DNA of 64,000 bases from Paulownia fortunei (Eukaryota > Streptophyta > Magnoliopsida > Lamiales > Paulowniaceae): assembly GCA_019321725.1 (NCBI GenBank), contig CM033119.1, forward strand, positions 1,364,001-1,428,000, read 5' to 3'. The notes below the pieces were generated by a model. That model was not told where the DNA came from, did no database searches, and worked only from the letters and a program-made list of their open reading frames with translations. A program made the translations under genes and the position numbers. Below are positions 1-10,199 of this stretch, piece by piece. Each line of letters opens with the position of its first letter. Position 1 is the stretch's first letter.

Positions 1-2600
1 AGGAGGGGGAAATTAAATTCTCCACGCGCCCCCGGTCGCGTGGGTCTACATCCTCCTGGCTATCACTATTGACAAGTTATTCGCATGGGATTTTATTTAT
101 TTATTAACAATTACAATAGTTATTATGACAATATATTTAAAAATGAACATTTTATTGTCTTTTTTATATCATATGGTATCATCAAAATATGAAAATTTAT
201 ATGTAACTCATTCTAGAAATCATATTATTTTGATTATGTGCTATATCAGTTTGCCCGAATATTCCTATATTTGATTTATATTAAGTTTTCTCTAAATTAT
301 TGAAAAGTTAATCTCCAAATAGGTTTAGCCAAATTGAAAATGAAGTAAATTTTGAGTGGCTTATTTTTTTTATTTTTCTTATTTCTTAATTTTCTTCTTT
401 TCAGAAAAAAAAAAATTATTTGACATATTAACTCAAATTTTAGCAAAAATCTTTAAAATATATTCAAGTTTTTTCCTTGATTTGGTTATGTTAATAAATC
501 AAAAACAAAATACTTTTAGGAATAGATATTTAGTTTGCTGTAGATTGATTTATGCTAAACTTATTATTCATGGACCTATTATGACTTACAGGAAGAAAAT
601 TACACACTTAAGGAAAAACATTGTGATCTTACTTTAATGCATTATCAATACGAAAATTTAATTTCCAAATTGTATGATTTGTTAAAATGCGACCCAATAT
701 TTTATTTTATTTATAAAAAATAATAATTCAACTTATTATGTTAGCGCGTGGAGGAACTATTTTTTCAATATGCATCGACAATATTTTTATCCATTTTACA
801 GGTATGTTTGTAATCTACTTTTGACATCCGTTACAATAATTTGATGATGAATTATAAAGTGTACAACGATTAATGCAATCACAAAAATTGATTTTTAATT
901 TTGTAATCAAATTATACACATCGTGAATTATTGTATGATTACAAAAATTTAGTTATATAACATAAACAATATAGCGTGCACTTAATATCAGTAACAATTG
1001 CGTACCTCTTGCTTTTTACCTAGTTTATCTCTAAATTTGTCATTGATGCAACAAAGCAATGAATTGCTACAATTAGAAATAAATATTATCAATATAATTA
1101 AGTTTTTTTTATATAAAAATTATTTTCTCTCCTACAATTCATTTTTGTCCTAAATAGCTTAAGTGTACGTGTTGTTTTATAGTTTTATAGTATAATTTAA
1201 AAGTAAAAAATTTATTTCAATAAAGTGATCAATAGATCATTCAAGTTAAAATATGATTATATATACATTATATATAAAGATTTAAATATTTTAATTTTAA
1301 CACACTAACTCAATCTACATAATTTTATGAAGTGAATGATGTGCAAGAAGCTTTATTCTGAGTAATTTTGTATGTGCTATTCATCAGCAGTATGTAATGA
1401 AATTGTATATAATTACACATATAAATATATATTATATCTTTGGAGAAAATATAGAAATACGAGGGAGCGTGTAGTTCACTGCCCCAATGGGAATATTTCA
1501 ACTATCTTACATCAGCAGAACACAAATCAAACATGTCAGTTGAAATGACATGAAAGCCCTCACCTGTCCAATAGATATTGTTGCCTCACGTCACGTTTTC
1601 TTCAATTTTGCCACTTCACCACAATTATCTCTACTTACCGGTGCAATAGACCATGAAAACAGTATCTAATATACTATCCTAATCAATTGACCAAATATCT
1701 TAAGAATCAAAATCAATAAACTCAAAGGTAAAATAGTTTTATAGGTGTTGCGTCTATATACATATATTTAATATATATTTATTATAGAAGTGTTATATTT
1801 TTACGAAAAAAGATATTTGTCTCATTTATATTTTAAGTATACCATATTCATAAATTAAATGTACTACATACTTAATATAACATAGATATTATCGATAAAA
1901 ATTCATTATGTAGGAGTTTGATTTTTGGAAAAATAATAAAAAATAAATAAATTTTTGAACTTCATAATTTAAATTAGAATAAATTTTCCAATTCTTAATT
2001 TCTAACTTTTCTAAATTTTCGTAAACTTGGTGATTAATTTCCGATTATACTTTGAATTCAAAACAAATTTAAAATAATGTGAAAATAATAGTTCTTATTC
2101 TCCAATTGTTTTTGAATTCAAAAGAAATAAAACGAATATAACTACTAAGAGAAGTGTTTGTGTATTGATATTATATTTTTAATAACATGAGTAGTTTCAT
2201 TATTGAATATCCAAAATAGAATTTTCTGTGTATATAAAAACACATAAAATAAATTAATGACATCATTATTTATAATATACAATTCAAATTCCATTGATAT
2301 AGTACTCAAAAGTAAATAAAAACGCAGCAAAAATTTTGATCGGCTACTTAATTATTATTTTTTAATTGTTCAGATGAAGATAACTTTGCTTGCTTAATTA
2401 TTGCAGTTTGGATTTTTTAAAACCTGACACTTAAAAGAAGATTTTGATCATTCTCAAATGAAGGAAAAGTATTTTCTTATATTTCTGTACCCATCGTATG
2501 ATTTTTCTCAATGCAAGTATACAAGGCCACAAAAGAAACATAAATTGCTAGCCAAAAAGGAGGAAATTCTGATGAGGCAATAACAATCTTTCCAAACATT
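1..2600. other. AT-rich intergenic DNA, no gene seen
   Basis: No ORF here shows a recognisable protein and no splice-linked coding exons could be assembled. The sequence is AT-rich with homopolymer runs. A short GC-rich patch lies at about 20-60, and an inverted 10-base match to part of it lies near 744-753. The last few hundred bases, from about 2600, probably belong to the 3'UTR of the minus-strand gene that follows. Confidence 0.5.
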
Positions 2601-2924
2601 ATCCAACAAATCATACAATTAAAACAACCCACATGAAAACATTTAAAAAAACTATGACCAACACAGACACCATATAACCCTACCCTGTATATTTCCTCCT
2701 CTTATTTCAAGGGACCAACAGTTCTAGATAAAGCCTTGTATCACTCACAATAGCTGATACCGAAAACACACAATAGAATAAACCTAAACCACCTGAACCA
2801 TGTCAATGGTAGTTTATTATCACAATAACATGCTCACACCCAGTTATTGGAAACAAGCATTCTAGTACCAAAAAGCAACAAATAGGTGAAATAACAGGGG
2901 AAACATGGCAAATAGTCAGCAGAG

Positions 2925-4277
2925 TTACTCCTCTTCAGTTTCAGATTCAGCACTCTGCAGCCACTCCACAAATGGCTTGACATTCTTCCAAACTGGAGAC
3001 CCTTTATTGCCACCATTTAAGCCCTTCTCAAACCACTCCACAATGAACTCTTCTTCCAGCACATCATTGTCATACAGTGCCTTCAAAACCAAAGCCACCT
3101 CTTTTACTGCCTCAGGGCTTGCTTTCCCACAGAAGGACTCTATGGCATGAAGCAGCAGCACCTGCGAGCCCTCTTCCTGAACTGCAGCCGCAAGGTAGTT
3201 CTTCTTCTTCAAAACCTCTTTAGCAAAACCTTTTCCAACTCCCTCAAACAAGGCTTCAAATAAGGCATCAAGGATCTCTTGGGGCATGCCAGAAAGAGAC
3301 TGCAACAAGGATTTGAATTGGCCCACAGGAGAACCCTTCTTGACATACTTCTTGATTTCATCAACAAGTTCCTGATGAGGACTACCAGAATTAACATCGT
3401 TGGCCTGTCCATTAACTTTGGGTTTCCCAGCCCTTCCTGGAGAGTTCTTCCCTGACTTTGGCTTCTCTTCATTGGATGAGAGCATAACCATACTAGCTGT
3501 AACAGCATTCAGCTGCTCCTGAATTCTTTGCTGCGCAGCTAACGCAGAAGTGTCGGTCTGCCACTGGACATCATCATCACTGTCGTCAGCGGGTGCTGCT
3601 GCTTCATTCTCATCTGCCTGGCTACCTGCCGGAGAATGGTCCTCATCAGAGTGGATGGACTTCTTCTTGCTGGATGCTTTTGATGCTGCGTCCTTTAAAT
3701 TGCCAGATGAACCTTTTTTCTTTGCAGCATCTTTCTTAAGTTTCTTCAGCTCTTCATCAGCTGCCTCTCCTTCCTTAAGTCGCTCCTTCTCAGCCCTCCT
3801 CATTGCTTTCTTGTCTTTTGATCCTTTCTTTGCCTCAGGAGGGTTTTTCAGAATGAAAGTTGTGAGCTTGTCCCTCATGTCAACCTCTGAGATGAAACCA
3901 CAAGCTGCACACTTGAGATTGATCATCTGTGACTTCGTAACGATAATTTCAGTTTCAGGGTTCCCACAACCATAGCATTGGACAAATTTCTTGATGAAGT
4001 TTTCAAGAAGTCCAGCAAGTTTCGCAGTATCATGGGCCCCATTGACGTGGGAAGTTCCAGTCTTCTCATCAAACTTGGACTGCGCTCCCAGTTCACATCC
4101 AAAATACTTAGTTGTGTAAGAAGCAGGCCTGCACAAAGCCTTTGCAATGTCAACCATATTGACTACATTGGTTTTGATGCCATTTCCACGACCCTCAATT
4201 TTTGTTATCATTTTGGGCATCTTGTACCTGTAGAAGGCATCGTCCTTGTTTCCAGCACCAATATTTTGCAAAGCCAT
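2925..4277 (-). CDS. eIF5: Eukaryotic translation initiation factor 5 (eIF5)
   Basis: eIF5 is the GTPase-activating protein for eIF2 in the 43S/48S preinitiation complex and influences start-codon stringency. The CDS is intronless and encodes 450 aa. I place the start at the ATG at 4277-4275 (MALQNIGAG). The open frame runs two codons further upstream, but only to a GTG. The N-terminal domain carries the FYRYKMP motif, with Arg17 corresponding to the catalytic arginine finger. A C2-C2 zinc finger follows (Cys101/104 and Cys123/126). The middle is a long Lys/Ser/acidic linker. The C-terminal 160 residues are the W2-type HEAT domain, ending in aromatic and acidic residues ([13 protein letters not shown]) as used for binding eIF2beta and eIF1. 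Length fits plant eIF5. The main ATG context is strong (A at -3, G at +4). The leader has an intron and a uORF, listed separately. Confidence 0.97.
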   Translation of the reverse strand: MALQNIGAGNKDDAFYRYKMPKMITKIEGRGNGIKTNVVNMVDIAKALCRPASYTTKYFGCELGAQSKFDEKTGTSHVNGAHDTAKLAGLLENFIKKFVQCYGCGNPETEIIVTKSQMINLKCAACGFISEVDMRDKLTTFILKNPPEAKKGSKDKKAMRRAEKERLKEGEAADEELKKLKKDAAKKKGSSGNLKDAASKASSKKKSIHSDEDHSPAGSQADENEAAAPADDSDDDVQWQTDTSALAAQQRIQEQLNAVTASMVMLSSNEEKPKSGKNSPGRAGKPKVNGQANDVNSGSPHQELVDEIKKYVKKGSPVGQFKSLLQSLSGMPQEILDALFEALFEGVGKGFAKEVLKKKNYLAAAVQEEGSQVLLLHAIESFCGKASPEAVKEVALVLKALYDNDVLEEEFIVEWFEKGLNGGNKGSPVWKNVKPFVEWLQSAESETEEE

Positions 4278-4313
4278 TTTCACCTTGTGAATAGGTATTG
4301 CCGTAAAACTTTA

Positions 4314-4553
4314 TCAGAAGGGAAGCAAGTTATCTTCAACAAAAGTTTGTTCTTCGATATGGCAAGTGTTCCTGGAAAAGGTGACAGGCCACATAAACTG
4401 GCAACCTAGACAAAGTGTGTTGTATCCTTGGAGTGGCTTGAGATGCATGCAGCCAATTTCAAGACCAGAATGTCTATCCTTTTTTCTCGACGAAGGACAG
4501 TACTCTCCGAGCAACCCAATTGATGATAAAAAGAGAGAGGCCCGTTCAGACAT
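4314..4553 (-). CDS. 79-codon upstream ORF in the eIF5 leader
   Basis: A uORF opens at ATG 4553-4551 and stops with TGA at 4316-4314, leaving 36 nt to the eIF5 ATG. Its initiator has a very poor context, with T at -3 and T at +4. It is the first ATG in the inferred spliced leader. Both other ATGs before the main start (codons 36 and 54) are in the same frame. The peptide is Cys-rich and aromatic in its second half (for example CLGCQFMWPVTF), unlike random AT-rich translation. I do not recognise it with certainty. I recall eIF5 being listed among plant genes with conserved peptide uORFs, but cannot confirm it here. The likely role is translational repression of eIF5. It does not overlap the main CDS. 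Confidence 0.6.
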   Translation of the reverse strand: MSERASLFLSSIGLLGEYCPSSRKKDRHSGLEIGCMHLKPLQGYNTLCLGCQFMWPVTFSRNTCHIEEQTFVEDNLLPF

Positions 4554-4624
4554 AAAATAAGTTTCTAACTTAACACCCTCCACTTTTGTCAACAGCAGTT
4601 ACCCCAGATGCACCAGCCAATATC

Positions 4625-5349
4625 CTGGAACCAACATTTGCGGAATCAGAAAGAAATACCCAAAAAAGAAAACATGATTTGTACAAAAATAATGGCAATA
4701 ACAACATAATCTCTCAAAAGGACAACAGTTTAATTATAAGAATTAAAATCCAGAGTTACTAAAAGCGCAAGAATCCAAACATTTTGATAATTTGTCTAAG
4801 AAAAGGACTGCATAATAATCCAATCAGTAATATTCATCATTCTTCCAAATTCACGAATTTAAAACTAACTGAAATCCAAATACAGTCTCAATCCATCGAT
4901 AACAAATTTAGGTAATTTATCCAAAAACAGAAGTGTCCAATAATCCAACAAGTAATACTCATAATATTTCCAAATTCGCCAAATTAAACCTAGCTGGAAT
5001 CCAAATTCAGACTCAATATTCAGATCCAATATGCAACCTCATAAATTCTAAATCTAAATCACCCAAAATAAAATCCAAATTCAATCTCAATTCCAGACCC
5101 ATGCTCAACCAGAATCCCAAAAATCAATTTAAACCACGTACACCATCATATCAATCTCAAGGAAAACCAATCCAAAAACCAAATGACATATAATAACAGA
5201 CACATCCCAATATAAATTCAAAAAATAATGAGAACATACAAATAAAAATAATAATAACGAATTGATCAATAAAACTCAAATCAAAGTCTATAGATCCACA
5301 GCAGAAAGTAAAAAAGTGATAAATCGGAAGAGAAGGATGCAGAAAATAC
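4625..5349 (-). other. eIF5 5'UTR intron (inferred)
   Basis: On the minus strand a donor-like AAA|GTATTT lies at 5349, and a pyrimidine-rich acceptor ending CCAG lies at 4625. Removing this 725-nt intron joins a short leader exon (up to about 5500) to the exon carrying the uORF and the CDS. Plant eIF5 genes typically have an intronless CDS with a leader intron. The intron contains a diverged tandem duplication with a period of about 125 bp (roughly 4790-5040). Splice sites are read by eye only. Confidence 0.55.
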
Positions 5350-5560
5350 TTTAATTAAGATGAGAAGAGAGAAGAAAAACAAGAAGTTCGGTGGAGAATT
5401 CGCCTTCGTCGGAGTGGTTGAGGAAAAAAGTGACAAGAAGGAAAAGAAAGAGTTGTATATGTAGGGAAAAGAGAAAACCCTAGTCGTGAAGCGAAAAACA
5501 CAAAACGCACAACGACTTTCTTGTTTTTCTCTCTCTATACATATTTTTTATTTCATTTTT
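5350..5560 (-). promoter_or_regulatory. eIF5 promoter and first leader exon
   Basis: A telo-box-type motif AAACCCTA sits at 5475-5482 (on the plus strand), and a TATA-like TATGTATAG lies just upstream at about 5540-5550 on the minus strand. CT-rich leader sequence follows. Telo boxes are common near the transcription start of plant translation-apparatus genes. The exact start site is not determinable from sequence. Confidence 0.45.
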
Positions 5561-6600
5561 ATTTTCTTAATATTATTATTTCTTTTGTTTTTCTTTTTTA
5601 GCCACCGAAAGGTCAGTAACATCTATTTTAAAAAATTATAAAATAAGCAACAATATACTTTTATAGCATAAAGATAGTCAAAATAATAATATCGCATAAA
5701 TTAGAGAATAATTAGACACCTTATATAAACCTTAGCAAACTAGATATTCACATATAGATACATATATAGAGATAATTATTATTTTCACTTTGTCTTTATT
5801 ATAATTGTTTATGTCTCCATTCCAATTTGGGTGCCGTTGCCAATTGATTTGAAATGGTCGCCTGTTCAATTTTACTTTTATTTTTCAAAAACTACATCCG
5901 AAAAAACAAAAAGTCATATACTTTTATAACATCTGAAATTAAATTTTTGGTCATGATGTTATTTTTCCGCACAAATATTTCAAATTTTTGAATTTTATAA
6001 ATGATAAAATTTTAAAATAAAATTGAAATTCCACTTTTTTCAAGAAGATAACAATATAATTGTGGGTTGTTCTCATAGCTATTGACATTATGGTTGCTAA
6101 AGTCAGCTCTGTCCTCGTAATTTTATGTTTACAGACATTACAAAACTGCAGATTTCCATATCATAGCTGATAGCGACTAGAATTTCCCAGAAAAATAGCA
6201 CAACCCAACCTCTCCTCCCCCCATCTCCTAAAAAAAAATTTGACACAGCTAAAAACTCACGACACCCTGTTACAGTTGAAAGAGCAAGACAGGTCAGAAT
6301 GAGCCTTAGAATGAAATCACACATTTCAACACAAAATCTTCCACGCAACCAAAGAGAAACGATAAAGATCCATAATAGGGTAGGTTCAAGTTCTAGCAAT
6401 AAGTTCAAATTCCATGTTAATGTTACTTACCACCACAATCTAAAAGATCTCAAGCTATAAATATATTCACTAGAACAAAGTATTTAACTTAAACAAATAC
6501 ACACCAAAAGCATTTGATTAAAGCAAAGATATCCGATGCATAATTAACAATCCAAAACAAAACGCAGGACTTTAGGATAATATAGTGGTCCAACTGCCAC
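5560..6600. other. Spacer between eIF5 promoter and eRF1 3' end
   Basis: AT-rich sequence with no supported gene. A minus-strand 101-codon ORF (6103-6408) has no recognisable family and no coding-like features. Confidence 0.5.
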
Positions 6601-6841
6601 GACAGAGAAAACAAGACATAGCTTAAATTACAAACTTCAGACTTAGTAGGATTGTTGTCTTAAAACTTCTTAGAAACAAACTGCCTTCTCTCCTCAAAGC
6701 ATAATCACCACCTGACCATAAGTAAAACGGTGAAGTAGACATGGATCATAAGTAGCCTCATGGTTCACCAGATAAGTTGCAAACACCATATTGCCTCCTC
6801 ACATACAATTCCGGATCTCCTCCCATAGAGTTTAACCTTGA

Positions 6842-6989
6842 CTGCACATGCAAAAAGAAAGGAAAAAGAAGCAACTGTTAGTAAATTGATTTCTCAGCAA
6901 AGGAGCATCCAAGAGAAATAAAAGTGGGGTGGTTAAGCTAGCTTTAAACTGCAGCACATCACTTCACTAAATAAAAATGTAGACCTCAC
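6842..6989 (-). other. Intron in the eRF1 3'UTR (inferred)
   Basis: On the minus strand a strong acceptor (pyrimidine tract, then TGCATGTGCAG) ends at 6842. A perfect plant branch-point CTAAC lies about 40 nt upstream of it. The best donor is GTGAGG starting at 6989; GTCTAC a few bases downstream is an alternative. The exon-exon junction would fall about 130 nt after the eRF1 TAG but only about 20 nt after the stop that ends the readthrough extension. An intron more than 50-55 nt after a stop normally marks an mRNA for NMD. Confidence 0.6.
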
Positions 6990-7007
6990 AGACTTGTTTG
7001 AAATTCA

Positions 7008-7124
7008 TTAATTTTTTTCTGTCAACAAAGTCGGAGCAGAACCATCAAGCGCCAGCCCACGCGCCCCGGTGCAGGCCTTCCGCTCCCACCTTGCACCGGA
7101 ATTGCAGAAGTTGATTGATTGCTA
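7008..7124 (-). promoter_or_regulatory. Stop-codon readthrough element and 37-codon C-terminal extension of eRF1
   Basis: The eRF1 stop reads TAG CAA TCA, which satisfies the CARYYA consensus known from tobamovirus-type leaky stops. The frame stays open for 37 sense codons to TAA at 7010-7008. The extension is locally GC-rich in an AT-rich neighbourhood. Twenty-two nt after the stop begins an 8-bp perfect inverted repeat, CCGGTGCA (7099-7092) and TGCACCGG (7073-7066), separated by 18 nt. The stem can extend by 2 bp past a one-base bulge. Plant eRF1-1 mRNA is known to use a readthrough-promoting stop and an NMD-inducing 3'UTR for autoregulation. The hairpin's role is inference. Confidence 0.8.
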
Positions 7125-8435
7125 TTCAGAATCTTCATAAACTTCCCCATCATCAGAGAGATCATCAAATGCTCGAACATCCAACTGGTAACGAAGGATT
7201 CCTCCTATTCCTCCAAAACCTCGGCAAAACTGAGATCCCTCTTGCGATTTGTTGGTGACGAACTCAAGTGTGCAACCAAAACGTCTATACTCATTGGCAA
7301 ACCATTCAAGCAGTGACATCTTATCCTGAACCTCCAATTCAGCACTCGTGGCTGCATCCCGGAAGTTATTCTGATCAGCCTCCTGCTCCTTGTTCAAGTG
7401 TTTTATGACAACTTCACCAGTAGAGCTATTCTTAAGCACGTATCTAGATATGTCGAGATTTTCCCACACAATAAGTGTCTCAACAGCACCCATTTCTAGG
7501 ACTTTCAATGTGTCATCAACGCCGAAAACATACTTGCCAGTGTCCTGGCTAATCTCCTCAAAGTACTTGCCTATCAAACGCTTCTCTTGTATAAATTTCA
7601 CATTGGATAGGATCTCAGCGGAAAGCTCAATTGCCTGGTTGAAGCCATTTTCCCCTCCATAAGATACATCAACTACATTCAAAATCTTCGCCTGAAGACG
7701 AGGATCAAACATATCAGACTGACTGAGCTCAGTCTTGAAGTCAGCTGAGCCAGCAAGTATAAGCCCCGACACATTGGGCTGGCTTGTCTGAGGATTGATG
7801 AAAAATTGGGTGGCCAGCTCAGCCGTTTTCCTCACATAGTTGTGGCGCTTCTCCATTCGAAGACGAGCAAACCGCAAAGCAGACTGACCTCCTCTTCCAT
7901 GTTTCTTAGGGAGGTCCACAGTGAATTTGTGAAGAACCTCCCTGGTATTACCACTCAACGTCCCAAAAAGGGTCCCATTACCATCCATAACAATAAAGCC
8001 AAACTTGTCATCAGATTCTAAGAGTTCATTTAGCGCCTCAGTATGGAACTTGTTGTCACAGAGATAGAGCGATGCATTTATAGGCCTGAAGGGCTCAAAA
8101 TCGATTGTTACTTTTTTTTCCTTCCCTTCCTCAGTAACAATGGTTCCAGTGTAAAGCACAAGTCCATTTGGAGGAACCTTGTTGTACAATTTCAGTCTCT
8201 GCTGAGCAGATGTTATTGCACCAAGAACAGATTGGCGATTCACTCTGCTTTTGATGTTAGAAGCAGTTCCATATTCATCTCCAAGCATTTTCGCAACACG
8301 AGCAATTTGATCACGTGGAGGCATGATAAGAGAAATCATACTGGTACCATTGCCATGAGCAGCTTCCAGTGCCTTGATAAGCTTCTTGATTTTCCATATC
8401 TCAATGTTCTTGTCAGTTTCATGACCATCCGCCAT
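7122..8435 (-). CDS. ERF1: Eukaryotic peptide chain release factor subunit 1 (eRF1)
   Basis: eRF1 reads all three stop codons in the ribosomal A site and triggers peptidyl-tRNA hydrolysis together with eRF3. The intronless CDS encodes 437 aa, the usual plant length. Domain 1 carries the stop-decoding motifs NIKS (60-63) and YxCxxxF (YLCDNKF, Tyr124-Phe130). Domain 2 carries the universal GGQ motif (182-184). Domain 3, which binds eRF3, fills the C-terminal half and ends in an acidic tail ([14 protein letters not shown]). The ATG at 8435-8433 follows directly after a CAG acceptor, so the leader intron ends at the start codon. Termination is at TAG in a leaky context. The gene lies in tandem with eIF5 on the same strand, but separate promoters are evident. 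Confidence 0.98.
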   Translation of the reverse strand: MADGHETDKNIEIWKIKKLIKALEAAHGNGTSMISLIMPPRDQIARVAKMLGDEYGTASNIKSRVNRQSVLGAITSAQQRLKLYNKVPPNGLVLYTGTIVTEEGKEKKVTIDFEPFRPINASLYLCDNKFHTEALNELLESDDKFGFIVMDGNGTLFGTLSGNTREVLHKFTVDLPKKHGRGGQSALRFARLRMEKRHNYVRKTAELATQFFINPQTSQPNVSGLILAGSADFKTELSQSDMFDPRLQAKILNVVDVSYGGENGFNQAIELSAEILSNVKFIQEKRLIGKYFEEISQDTGKYVFGVDDTLKVLEMGAVETLIVWENLDISRYVLKNSSTGEVVIKHLNKEQEADQNNFRDAATSAELEVQDKMSLLEWFANEYRRFGCTLEFVTNKSQEGSQFCRGFGGIGGILRYQLDVRAFDDLSDDGEVYEDSE

Positions 8436-9883
8436 CTGTTTTAAATTTTTAAATGCAAAGTGGCAGGAAGTTTTAAAGAGAATACATGAGAAAATAGTAA
8501 CTTAGTAACACTTCATAAATATAAGGGTAACTATTGAATAGGGCAAGACAAACATTAGAATAAGCTAGCATGAAACTCAGAAACACAGAATTGTTACCAA
8601 GAAATATGAACATTCTACAAAGCAATATCTTACAATCTAGGAGCTATATCATGGGCAATAAATTAACATAAAGAAATTTCAGCAAACATAGAAGAATTCT
8701 GAGTCCACATACTGTAGTGCAGTACAAGACAAAGGTTAATACTCAATATGATTCAGCAATCATAACATAATTGATGATGAACATAATATACCAAGCCTAT
8801 GAAATACTTAACTCCCATAACCAAAAAACAAACACATAAAAGCCTTCCTCACCAAAGATGATAATAGAATCTTAATCTAAAGATGGCAACAGGACAGATT
8901 ATCAAAGTTACCAACTAAAAGGAACCTCATAGAAGTATACGACAACATAATGGCAGGAATTGAGAATTTCAGTAAGTTATCTTATAACTTTTAAGGTAGC
9001 CATCCAGGATCAAAATATAGTATATTTTATATATCGTTGTATGTAGACATGCAATTCCAAGGAAAAAGTAATCCAACTGCCTTTATTGTTTGATTCTAGT
9101 GAGTATTATCATTGCCGCAATTTTGGTTTGAGTTTTAAAGATCAACTTAATGAATGGAAGCCAAAGAGTAGTTGCATCTAAGTGTAGCAAATAAATATTA
9201 GATTTTTGCCAAATAGAGACAACAGTAAGATATTAAGAAGCCAAATTTACCTATGAAATTAAACCATATACATAAAGATATAAACTAAACAAAGTTCCTT
9301 TCATTACAAAACTTACAAACCCTGTTGGTCAAAGCAATGAGAAGCAAATTCAAAAGCAATTCTAAAGATGCATTTTCTCATACTATTTTCATGTAATATT
9401 CAACAATTACCGAGCAGGATAAGTCCAGCAAGGAACCATGTCAAAACCCTGTTCCATTCCATCATAACACACAACAACTCGTGTTCAGCCCTAAACCATC
9501 CATCCATATTATAACACTCATATACCGCATTCAGAGTGTAACAAACAAGCATAAAGATAGACTAAAAAGGAAACAGTGCACGCATCCCATGATTCCTTAG
9601 AATTGTACTCAGAAAACTGAGTCAACCTCATGAGTCCTTGGATTTACACAGCCCATCAATATTTCTTTCCACAAAATTAAAATTACATTAAACAAAAAAA
9701 GGTCATCAGAAGCCAAATGCATATCAGAAGATTAATCCAACAACAATAATAAAAAACAAAAAACACGCATAAGCAAAAGAAATTAAAAAAAAACATTTGC
9801 CAGAAACACGAGCCATATATAGAATAACAATCAACGCCATAAAATTAAAATTAAACATAACTGAAAATTTAAGAGAAATATAC
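8436..9883 (-). other. eRF1 5'UTR intron (inferred)
   Basis: A donor reading CAAAG|GTATAT lies at 9883, and the acceptor CAG at 8438-8436 abuts the ATG. The 1448-nt intron has no gene-like content. A long first leader intron in front of an intronless CDS is the usual arrangement for plant eRF1 genes. The first exon would be about 70-80 nt. Confidence 0.7.
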
Positions 9884-10190
9884 CTTTGCTGCTGATGATG
9901 CAAGAAAAAATAAACAGAAAGTGACCAAAAGCTTAAGCTCAACGCGCAGCTGCAGCAATAATAGAGCCATAAAAAAATCTAGAGAGAAGATATATATAGA
10001 GGGAGAAAAAGGAAAATAAAACCCTAATCACACACGGAGCCGTAATTAATCACACCACAAACATGGAAGCGAAATCCAATTTCCACATTTTCTTTTTGGG
10101 GTTTTCGGAAATTTATTTGTACATTTCCGAGTCTGACCCCACCTCTATGAAGAGAAAAGAAAAACCCATAGTTCAAGGAGTGGGCCCTTT
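9884..10190 (-). promoter_or_regulatory. eRF1 core promoter
   Basis: A TATATATA box at 9991-9998 would place the start near 9960, just upstream of the leader intron donor. Behind it lie a telo-box motif AAACCCTA (10019-10026) and a TGGGCC site II-like motif (10181-10186). Telo-box plus site II is the typical combination for plant translation and growth genes. Confidence 0.55.
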
Positions 10191-10199
10191 TTTGTAATT

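Noticed and set aside
3550..3975. 141-codon plus-strand frame over eIF5
   Set aside because: A shadow of the Lys/Glu-rich linker of eIF5 read in reverse (Phe/Ser-rich), with no independent support.
4281..4283. GTG start two codons upstream of the eIF5 ATG
   Set aside because: Plant mRNAs initiate at AUG. The ATG at 4277 is in strong context and matches the family N-terminus.
4933..5193. 86-codon plus-strand frame
   Set aside because: Lies within the inferred eIF5 leader intron, is composed of Asn/Ser/Lys-rich AT-driven codons, and overlaps a tandem duplication.
22..7070. Similarity between CACGCGCCCCCGGT near position 23 and CACGCGCCCCGGT in the eRF1 readthrough region
   Set aside because: About 13 bases of GC-rich text only. 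The flanks do not match, so chance is the simplest explanation.
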